Assembly (NCBI GenBank): GCA_016946835.1 | Contig: JACVTC010000232.1 | Coordinates: 10,001 to 42,500, forward strand | Reading direction: 5' to 3' | Source of the DNA: Neocallimastix lanati (nom. inval.) | Taxonomy: Eukaryota; Neocallimastigomycota; Neocallimastigomycetes; Neocallimastigales; Neocallimastigaceae | Length of the DNA: 32,500 nucleotides | In this document: positions 21,027 to 29,924 of the stretch, in pieces | Layout: the number at the start of each line of letters is the position of its first letter | How positions within the stretch are numbered: the first letter of the stretch is position 1 | Position numbers and translations under genes: made by a program | Notes under the pieces: model-generated | What the model was told of the DNA's origin: nothing | Database searches by the model: none | Seen by the model: the letters and a program-made list of their open reading frames with translations, nothing else

Positions 21027-22730
21027 TTGACAAACGATTCAATTATCTTAATTTGAAGTTATTACTTCAAAAGTGATAATAGATGTATCAAGTTTGATTT
21101 AATATAAAATTTAATATAAATGAATTTGTTTTATTATTATTAATAATTAAGTTATTATTATTCTAGCTTAACACTGAATTGTTATTAATTTTTCAAAATT
21201 ATACATTTCTTTTGTGTTTAGTATTAATTTTTATTATTATTTATTAATTTTTATTATTATTTATTATTTTTTTATTATTATTTATTAATTTTTATTATTA
21301 TTTATTAATATAATATTTGGTTATTAGTTTTTTTTTTATTACATTCCTAATAACAACGAAAAATTAATTTTATAAAATATTTACAAGTATTTATATTTTT
21401 ACAATAATTTAAAGTATTTACAATTTTAATAATAAAACAATTAAGAATAATTATATTTATAAAAATAAACAATAAAATAAACAAATAAACAATTAATATA
21501 AGAATTATTATAAACAAAGAATTCAAAATAATAAAAAAAAAGAGAAAATTGTTTACGAACTATTTACTTTTAATTAAAAAGAGAAATTAATTAACATTAG
21601 TATTTTATTATTTTAAAAATTAAAATAGAATTAAAGTATAATTTCGAGTTTTAGAATTTAATTAAAATAAATTTTTTTTTTTTATTATGATTTTAATTTC
21701 AAATTTTAATTTATTAGCTTGTTGCTGAATAGGTTAGATATTATTCAAGCTTTTATAATAATTTTATGTTTAAGAATTCCAATCTGTATCATTTTTTGGT
21801 AAAGAATGAATTAATAACCTTTATTTTATCTTAACAGGATTTTCTCTTTTGTTAATTTTCTTGCGTATTTCTAGCTGTATTGTATCAAATATGTTATGGT
21901 TCGGGTTTTATTAGAAATTTTATTATTTATTTTGAATATTTTTCTGTCCACATTTTAATTATTGAAAAGCTTCACTTATTTATACTTTTTGAAAAAAATA
22001 AATATGTAAAGCCTTTCTACATTTTATTATCATATTTTAAAAAAAAAAATAATTTACTATTACTAATTACTTCAAATTTTATATTAATTTAAATTAACTA
22101 ATTCATAAGTATTTTTATTTTAATAAATTTTGTTTATATAATTTTATATTATTTTTCATATACTCAAACTAAATTATTTAATATATACAAAAAGAAACAA
22201 ACAAAATTTAAAAAGATTTTACAGAAAAATAAAGTTATTTTAATCAAGAATGTTAATATAATATTCTTATATTTTATATAAAATAAATTTAAAAACTATA
22301 ATATATTTAATATTGATTATTAATCAATTAAGATTTGATTTTATTTGTAAGGAATAAAAATATTAAATAATCAATTTAAAAATAAAATAAAATTCTAAAA
22401 AGAATACAATTTTAATATTGATACAATATAATAATAATATAATAATATATTTGAATAAAAATAAAATATTAATATTGATAATAAACACTTTAATAAAATA
22501 ATAAAATTTAAGGTTAAATTATAGATATTGATATTAATAATAAAAATATAGAATTATTGATAATATTTTAGAAACTTTTAATAAAAATATGGAAAAAAAA
22601 ATTATATTTATAAAATATTTTAGTATAGAAAATATAGTAAAGTAATATTAAGTAAAGAATAATATAATGGATTCTAAAGTAAGTTGAAATTCTAATTAAT
22701 AATCCATTATATGTTCGTTCTTTACCAAAT
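21027..22730. other. Element remnants and A+T-rich spacer
   Basis: 21027-21090 resembles 25722-25790 (TGACAAA, then ATCTTAATTT and AAAAGTGATAATA), so one ancestral sequence lies beside both element arrays. At 21784-21797, CTGTATCA and TGGTAAAG are separated by five T, another end-to-end junction. A 75-bp span from 22651 folds into a long hairpin, GTAAAGAA...TATAATGGATT with AATCCATTATA...TTCTTTAC, like the terminal hairpins of the PK elements, and abuts the CAAAT left of PK-4. No gene is recognised; the frame at 21880-22092 looks spurious. Confidence 0.45.
21836..21887 (-). repeat. 52-bp terminal fragment of an L2-type element
   Basis: Exact reverse complement of 8485-8536, the first 52 bp of L2, ending in GTATCA. 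Homology stops abruptly at AGGATT, so it is a truncated LTR-like end on the minus strand. Confidence 0.9.
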
Positions 22731-23433
22731 TGTAAGAAATAATAATTATTTATTAATAAATAATTACTATTTCTTAGTCTTTATAATTATTGATAATAAT
22801 TATAAATTTATTTAAATTATAATTAATTCATACATTGAAATATTATTATCAAATTTATTAAAAATATAATTATTCATACACTAAAATAATATTAAAAATT
22901 TATTTAAATAATTATTATATATACTTTTATTAATATTATTAATTTTATTTAGTTATTCATTTAATTATTAAGTTAATGTAAACATTAGTTTTATTTATTT
23001 TGTACATTGTACATTTAAAAGAACAATTAATAAGTTTCTGTATTTTTTAAAGATAGTTTTATGTTAATATGTTTAGATTAGATTTTAAAAATAATATTTA
23101 GAAAAATAGAATAATTTAGATCATTCCGGTTATTATTTATTTTTGATGATCTAAATTAAAATTTAGAAAATCGATATATTAAGGTTTTATCCAAATATAA
23201 AATAATATATTTGGTTTTACTTAATATATACGATGATCGATATGAATAGAATATCGATCAAAACTTATCTAGTTTTTTCTTCTAATCTTTTTCTAGATAA
23301 GATAATTTTTAAGATTAGAAAAACTTTTTATTTAACCTTAATTCAATAAAAAAATATAAAAATGGCTCTTGATTTAGTCATTAAGTTGAAGTTAATAATC
23401 ATATTTAGTAATGAACTTAGTATGATTATTACA
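22731..23433 (-). mobile_element. Structured element PK-4 with CAAAT duplication
   Basis: Minus strand: starts TGTAATAATC, ends in a terminal hairpin and CTTACA. Exact CAAAT on both sides (22726-22730 and 23434-23438), length 703 bp. It keeps the pseudoknot, the GATCGATAT/ATATCGATC hairpin, a two-step stem (TATATTAAG/CTTAATATA around CCAAATATA/TATATTTGG) and TTTAGATCAT/ATGATCTAAA. The latter two differ in sequence from PK-1 but keep pairing. It lacks the minisatellite of PK-1/2/5. Confidence 0.88.
23264..23319 (-). ncRNA. H-type pseudoknot of PK-4
   Basis: Minus strand: stem 1 TCTAATCTT (23319-23311) with AAGATTAGA (23289-23281); stem 2 CTTATCTAG (23301-23293) with CTAGATAAG (23272-23264). 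Loop 1 is 9 nt and loop 3 is AGAAAAAA. Confidence 0.75.
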
Positions 23434-23438
23434 CAAAT

Positions 23439-24372
23439 TGTAAGAATCTATAATTATTTGCTAACAAATAATTATATTTTCTTAGTTAAGTTATTATAAC
23501 TATAACTTTATTTAATTACATATAATATTTATTAAATTTATTTAATTTAATTTTAAATATTCATTAATTTAACAAAATTTATTTAATTAATTTTAAATAA
23601 TATATTCACAATATGTTAAATTCCCTACTGTAACTAATATATTTTGTATTGTATTTTATTCTGTATTTTATAATGTATTCTGTATTTTATAATGTATTCT
23701 GCATTTTATAATGTATTCTGTATTTTATAATGTATTCTGTATTTTATAATGTATTCTGTATTTTATTAACTATTTAATTTTATATTTTTAATATAAGGAT
23801 AAATTATATGGTCGAAATATCTTTTATTATTTTATTCTTTTATTTTCGATCATTAGATTGGAAAATCGGTTAATTAAGATTTTTTCCAATTACTTTTTAG
23901 AAGTAATCGGTTTTACTTAATTAATGCGATGATCGATATGGATAGAATATCGATCGAAAACTTATCTAGGTTTTTCTATCTAATCTTTTCCTAGATAAGA
24001 GATTTGTTAAGATTAGAAAACCCTTTCTTATTTAACCTTATTTTCATAAAAAAATATAAATAAGGCTCTTGAGTTCTCTTTGAGAAATCAAGAGTTATTA
24101 TTATAAAAAACATAGTTATAATAGTAACAATTTTATATTTTTAACTTTAATAAATTAATAAAAATATTTTATTCAAAAACATATTTTTAAAATCAATTTA
24201 TACAAACAATTCTTCTCTTACTTTTTGTATTATTATTATAATTAATTTTATAATAAACTCTACTCTAAAGGTAAAAAAATTTATTTTATTTTATTTTCTC
24301 AACTTAATGAATTTGTCGTTAAGTTGTAGTTAATAATTCTATTTTGAGTTAGTTCTTAATAGAATTATTACA
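23439..24372 (-). mobile_element. Structured element PK-5 with CAAAT duplication
   Basis: Minus strand: starts TGTAATAATTC, ends in the hairpin ATAATTATTTG-CTAG-type loop region (23450-23475) and TTCTTACA. CAAAT flanks both sides (23434-23438 and 24373-24377); the left copy is shared with PK-4 and the right with PK-6. Length 934 bp. It is the uninterrupted counterpart of PK-2, carrying the L7 empty site and an expanded 19-bp minisatellite at about 23650-23768. Non-coding. Confidence 0.9.
23961..24017 (-). ncRNA. H-type pseudoknot of PK-5
   Basis: Minus strand: stem 1 TCTAATCTT (24017-24009) with AAGATTAGA (23987-23979); stem 2 CTTATCTAGG (23999-23990) with CCTAGATAAG (23970-23961). Same sequence as PK-2. 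Confidence 0.75.
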
Positions 24373-24377
24373 CAAAT

Positions 24378-25221
24378 TGTAAAGAATTAATTAATAATAT
24401 ATAATTATATTAATAATTAATTCTTTCTACAATTAATAATAAAAAATATTATTAATTGAGATAAAATTAAAAAATATAATATAAAAATTGAAAACGAAAA
24501 TTTAAAAACTTAGAGTTTATTATAAGATTATAATAAACAACACTAAAAGTAGGTTAAAAGTATTTTAGAAATTATTTTATTATAAAAATTTTTTATTAAA
24601 AGTAATTTTAAAATATTTGTGTTAATTATTATAATTTCTTATAATAATAACTCTTGATTATTTTTAGAAGAATCAAGAGTCCTATTTATATTAATTTGAT
24701 TTCTAATCTTGGAAAATTATCTCTATCTAGAAAAAGATTAGAAGAAAAAACTAGATAGATCTCGATTGGTGTTTAATTACATCAATCTTTAGTTAATAAG
24801 AAAACCCGAATAAGGGAGAAAACTTATTAACTAATTATATATTAATTTTATTAATATTTAATCACAAGTATAATTAAATACTTAATTCTTTTAATTATCT
24901 TAATTAAAAGTCCAAGAAATAATATAATTTAATTATTTCTTGATTAAATAACATTATCATTTTAATACAATTTAATTTTTCTTAATTAAATAGAATTTAT
25001 CATTATTTTAATACAATAATACATTATTATAATTTAATATATTAATTATTGATAATTTAATTTAATGTAAATAAATTTTAAAACAATAACATTAATTAAT
25101 AATTACTATGTGACATAGTTAATAAAATTATTCATAAAATTTTATAAAATAATAAACTTTAAATATTAATTTTTTAATAAAGAATAATAATTATTTTGAA
25201 AAATAATTATAATTCTTTACA
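24378..25221 (+). mobile_element. Structured element PK-6 with CAAAT duplication
   Basis: Plus strand, opposite to PK-4 and PK-5. Starts TGTAAAGAATT, ends AATTCTTTACA, an 11-bp perfect terminal inverted repeat. Exact CAAAT at 24373-24377 and 25222-25226, length 844 bp. Terminal hairpins lie at both ends (about 24381-24427 and 25181-25218). The CTCTTGATT/AATCAAGAG hairpin (24651-24679), the pseudoknot, and GATTGGTGT/ACATCAATC (24764-24787) all pair with sequences partly unlike the other copies. Non-coding. Confidence 0.9.
24702..24759 (+). ncRNA. H-type pseudoknot of PK-6
   Basis: Stem 1 TCTAATCTT (24702-24710) with AAGATTAGA (24734-24742); stem 2 TCTATCTAG (24722-24730) with CTAGATAGA (24751-24759). 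Loop 1 is 11 nt and loop 3 AGAAAAAA. Stem 2 differs from PK-1/2/5 with pairing kept. Confidence 0.75.
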
Positions 25222-25227
25222 CAAATA

Positions 25228-25719
25228 TGATACGATATTTTTATTAATCATCAATATCAATATTTATTTTATTTTATTTGGACGATAACAGTAGGGAATA
25301 ATTGACAAAATAATATATTCTAATATTATATAGAATAATACACACAATAATAATATTCACACTTTAATATTTAGTTTATTTAGTTTATTTATTTATTATC
25401 ATTCATCAGTAAAAATACATCATCAATATAAATAATTGTTAATTAGTTAAAATATAATTAAATCATTCAATAAAATATAATTAATTACTAAAATCTCTCA
25501 TATTATTAATGTAAACTAAATATAAAACTACACTAAACTATACTAATAAACATGTTTATAGGTTAAATTAATAAACTAAATTAATATTAATAAAAGAACC
25601 ATTCCTTAAACTATTATTATTTACTAACTATATATATTATTACTAAATTATTATTAACCAATAAGATTTCAGTAACCTAAATTTCACTAAATTATGGTAT
25701 TTATGGTGGTACCGTATCA
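25228..25719 (-). mobile_element. Solo-LTR-like element L10
   Basis: Minus strand: starts TGATACGGTACCACC, ends ATATCGTATCA. The box TTAGAATATATTATTTTGTC lies at 25305-25324, about 80-95 bp before the end, as in L2, L3, L5, L6 and L8. It starts one base after the CAAAT of PK-6. A clear target duplication is not seen; instead the inverted symmetry extends a few bases outside (ATATGATACG/CGTATCATAT). A frame from 25694 overlaps its end and looks spurious. Confidence 0.7.
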
Positions 25720-26411
25720 TATAATGACAAATGTTGATTATTATCTTAATTTAGAATTTACTTCTAAAAGTGATAATAATTTGTCAATTAAAAGGGTAGT
25801 TATTAACACAAAAATGTTAATTAAAACACTACAGTTTAAAATAAGAAAAGAATATTTGTTTTTTTTTTATAATAAAACTTTATTTATCAATATAAAATTG
25901 TACTTTTTATTATTTTGAATATTTATATTCTTAATAAAAAGTATTTAAAATAAATGAGAATAAAAGAAAATAATTTATTAAAACTTAAATTTTAAATTTT
26001 TAATTCTTGAATTCTGATTTTTTATTTTTAAAGAAATATTTACATGTTTTTATATTTTTCTTTTAAGTTTAAATTATTTAAAATAAAACTATATAATTAT
26101 TTTAAGTAAACACTTTTAAGATAAAGTAAACAATTTTGTTATTATTAATAAGTTTCTTTTTAATTAATATTAATATCAATTTAAACTGAGATTTAATTTA
26201 AAATCGTTAAAGTAAAATAAAAGAATAATTTAATATAAAATACATTGTTCTTTAAATTAAAATAATATTTATTTAATAATTTTAAATCTTTTAATTTATT
26301 TTTATTAAAATATTATTTTATAATTATCAATAACTAATTAAGAGGGTTATTATTCCATTTTATTGATTTTTCTTAATTTATAATTTGGTTATTTATCAAT
26401 AAACAAAAAGG
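25720..26411. other. Spacer with remnant shared with 21027-21090
   Basis: 25722-25790 resembles the flank of PK-3, as noted there. The rest is A+T-rich with no recognised gene. The plus-strand frame to 25918 starts inside L10 and shows no known motif. Confidence 0.5.
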
Positions 26412-26483
26412 GGAGGGTTGGCGCAACGGTAGCGCGTCCGCCTCCAGAGCGGAAGGTTGGGTGTTCGAATCACTCACTCTCCA
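26412..26483 (+). tRNA. tRNA-Trp(CCA)
   Basis: The acceptor GGAGGGT pairs with ACTCTCC (one G-U), discriminator A. D stem GCGC/GCGC. The anticodon stem TCCGC/GCGGA encloses CTCCAGA, giving CCA at 26444-26446. The T stem GGGTG/CACTC has one G-U, loop TTCGAAT. There is no intron. TTTTT follows at once. Two extra G precede the mature 5' end; the register chosen gives a full 7-bp acceptor, whereas earlier starts do not. Confidence 0.96.
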
Positions 26484-27522
26484 TTTTTCTCACTTTGAAT
26501 TTTTGTTAATACTAAATACATTGTAAAAATTTATTTTGGATTTAATTAGTCCTTTATTAAACAAATAATAAATTTAAACAAATACTATAGCAATATACAA
26601 CTCACTGTTTGAGTTGTAAAACTAGTAATAATACCTTATAAAATCTAAATTAAATAAATGTTATAATATCATTTTTTAACACAAAACTAGAACTACGTAG
26701 GGTTTACTATAATTTAGCTAATTTTATTCTTTTTAAAGCTTATTTCTTTATTAAATATTACAATTATATTCTATAAGTATATTATGATTATTTCCAGTAT
26801 TATAATTTGTATTAATAAGTAATATTAACAAGCTAGCGTTATGTTTACTTGTTATTATACATGATAGGTTAATATGTAATCCTTTGGCTTTAGTAATTAA
26901 AAATAATTAATTTAGGTTTAAAACGAATGTATTATATTATCCACTAACATTATTATATAATCACTTTTTTATTAACTGTTTTAGAAGTACATAGTAAGTA
27001 CTTTTTATAGAAATGTTCAGAAATTATAAGAAATAAACGAATATTATTATAACTTTTATATTTTATTGTTAACCTTTTATTTATATTTAAACTTGGGTTT
27101 GTTATTTTTAATTTTATTTGTCGAATTTTCTTATATTTGTTAAAATTAATAATAACGACTAAATTTAATCATAAAAACTTGCTAAAAATAATTATTAGAA
27201 TTAATTAATAACTAACTAAAACCAATTATTAAACGATTATTATAACAGAATAAAACTATTATTAAAATTATTTATTTAACTAATATTTATAACCAAATAA
27301 AACTAATTATTAAAATTATTTAATAAGCTAAATAATCCAATTCATAAAAATAATTATAAATTTATTATTATAACTAAATATTAAACTGAATTAACCAAAT
27401 GAAAAAAAAAATTTTTTTTATTATTATAATTATTAAAAGAAAAAGTTCTCCTTTTTTTATTGAGTAGATTTAGAGCTAATTATACTTTTACAATTATTAT
27501 TATTATTTAATTATAAAGCCTC

Positions 27523-27555
<33 letters not shown>

Positions 27556-28020
27556 AAATTAATCATATAAAATATTAAATTGATTTTAATAATTATTCAA
27601 TATATTATATTTATTAAGAATATAATTTGAACAAGTAGAATAATATCTTTTCGAAAGAAATAGAAAAACTATTACTAATAATATTAAATCGTATTAATGT
27701 AATGGTTAAAAAAAATGATTTGAATTAAAAATACGATTTTTTCGAATGAGAGTAGTAATTACTAAATATATAAATATATTTATTAATAATTTACTCTAAA
27801 TAAATAAAAATTTTTTCATTTATTTATATGTTAACAATTAATTACAGTACATTTGTTACAAAAATTTTATAGAAATAATTTATTTACAAGATTCTTAATA
27901 TAGAATCTTTTAGAAACTTTTAAAAGAATAAAAGTAAAATTTATTTATTATCAAATATTTTAGATTTTGTGAGGAAAGGAAAATATAGAAAAGTGTAGTT
28001 TAACAAAATAAATAAATTAA
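26484..28020. other. A+T-rich spacer, no gene seen
   Basis: No gene, tRNA or recognised element. A pure A run of about 28 lies at about 27523-27550, and A8T8 near 27402-27418. An ATCGTATT/AATACGAT inverted pair lies at about 27688-27737. Confidence 0.6.
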
Positions 28021-28029
28021 AATTTGATT

Positions 28030-28170
28030 TAATAAATAAATAAATAAATAAATAATAAATAATTGAATAAATAAATAAATAATAAATAAATAAATAATAA
28101 ATAAATAAATAATTGAATAAATAAATAATAATAATTAAATAGATAAATAATAAATAAATAATTGAATAAT
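28030..28170. repeat. AATA/TAATTGAATAA microsatellite
   Basis: Mixed AAAT, AATAA and AATTGAATAA units on the plus strand; the same unit mix recurs at 29040-29340. Confidence 0.9.
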
Positions 28171-28503
28171 TAAAAGTTTTTATTAATTATTTATTTTAAA
28201 CTTTTATTATAAATATAATTTTTTATTTCATTTTATTTTATTTTATTTATGACTTTATATTTTATTTTAATCCTGTAATTATTTCATAGAATAAATATAA
28301 TAACAAGATTTGTATATATTTCAAATAATTATAAATAAATAATAATAATCAATGGGTATACATAAATCAATGTAAATCAAATGACATCATAATATTAATC
28401 TATGTAATTAAATGATAAATTTATTTACTTTATTCATTGATATATATTAATAAAACTTTTTTTTTTTTTTACATTATATAATAATAAAAATTAAAATTAA
28501 AAT

Positions 28504-28805
28504 GTGCTTGATTTATATTTAGAGGAAGATTGGCATTTTTTGGAAAAAAAGGTACAAATTTTATCAAAAGTTGCATTTTCAGAAAAATGTTAAGAGAATA
28601 ATATAATTTAAGTTCAAATTTTTTTTTTTTTTTTTTTTTACTTTGATCAGTAATATTTAAAGATTTATAAATATTATGAAAATAAATTTATAAATATTAT
28701 ATTTTTATTTTACAGCAAGCAGTTATTTATGAATATTTAATTGAATTTTTTTTTTTATTTGTTGTAATGAAAGACAAGATTACAGTAATTAAATACTTTA
28801 GTTAA
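28504..28805 (+). CDS. Doubtful two-exon reading frame
   Basis: A frame rich in charged and bulky residues (VLDLYLEEDWHFLEKK) runs from 28504 to 28551. GT follows at 28552, and a TTTTATTTTACAG acceptor ends at 28715. If this 164-bp stretch is an intron, the frame continues in phase as QAVIYEYLIEF to a TAA at 28803-28805. There is no clear start codon upstream (TAA six bases before the first GTG) and no family is recognised. It may be the tail of a decayed gene or chance; the minus strand of exon 1 is also open for about 35 codons. Confidence 0.15.
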
Positions 28806-29039
28806 ATAAAAAATATTTATTTATTTAATTTTTTTTTCCAAACAATATTACATTCTTCATTTTATTATTAAGAAAACTTGTGAATAATCATTTAAATTGT
28901 AATGAAAATTCATCCGTCCTAATTTATATTTTTTCTTTTTTAAAAAAATGAATTTTTTTTTGTTTCCGTAAAATTTGATGATAAATGAATATAGAAATAG
29001 AATAAAAAACAATAAATAAAGGATAATTTTTCAGTGATA

Positions 29040-29340
29040 TCAAATAATAAATTAATAATAAATAAATAAATAAATAAATAATAAATAATAAATAATAAAT
29101 AATAAATAATAAATAATAAATAATAAATAATAAATAATTAATAATTAATAATTAATAATTAAATAAATAAATAATAATTGAATAATTAAATAAATAATAA
29201 TTGAATAATTAAATAATAAATAATAAATAATAAATAATTAAGTAAATAAATAATAATTGAATAATTAAATAAATAATAATTGAATAATTAAATAAATAAT
29301 AATTGAATAATTAAATAATAAATAATAAATAATAAATAAT
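29040..29340. repeat. AATA / TAATTGAATAATTA microsatellite
   Basis: (AAT)n and AAATAATAA units, then TAATAATTGAATAATTAAAT units. The array directly truncates the copia integrase remnant at about 29341. Confidence 0.93.
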
Positions 29341-29800
29341 ATTTCTCTCACATGGTGTAATTTATGATCTTCATAATCCATGATTATATAGCATTGTGTG
29401 TTTTGATTAAAACCAAGAAATATACTCTTTTTAGCGTTAGGAGAGAATTTTCCCTTATTTTGTGAAAAATCTTTTAGTAAGTAATGCATCCCCAAACTCT
29501 TAGATATTTGATATCTACTTTTTTTTTATAATGTACTTTATCAGGAATCTTATTAACTATTCCACTATGAGACATTTTGTTGTAAATGAGATTAGCATAT
29601 GTAATTGCATAATCCCATAAATTATCACATATTTTACTTCAAAAGATTAAAGTTTTAGTACTTGAAATAATGGTTTGATTAAAACGTCTTACTATGCCAT
29701 TACTTTCAGGATTGTAGGGAGGTGAATATTCTTTTTTAATACCGTTTTCGCAGCAGAATTTTTTAATTCGAATATTGTCAAATTCTTTTCCATGATCCAA
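29341..29800 (-). pseudogene. Ty1/copia integrase fragment, disrupted
   Basis: Minus-strand remnant of a copia-type pol. In order: DHGKEF, matching the second catalytic aspartate motif (usually S-D-N-G-x-E-F); YSPPYNPESNG, the lead-in to the catalytic glutamate; then IVRRFN, where the glutamate is normally found but arginine is seen. Next come KICDNLWDYA and YLRVWGC (usual LR-V/F-x-GC motif), and, after a frameshift near 29485, KFSPNAKKSIFLGF (usual K-x-x-FLGY) to the microsatellite. An in-frame TGA lies at 29639-29641. It cannot encode an active integrase. The protease, RT and RNase H parts are absent. Confidence 0.88.
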
Positions 29801-29924
29801 TTTTCTTCAATTTAAATATCTCACAAGTTTTAGATCTTCTGGTTGGTAATATTTCTTCGTTAGTTTGACCTGATTTCTCCTATCCCTTCACAATTTGTTT
29901 TCATTTTCATATTAATGTTGCTTC

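Noticed and set aside
25694-25918. 74-codon frame after L10
   Set aside because: Begins within the LTR-like element, covers a hairpin-rich remnant and has no recognisable motif.
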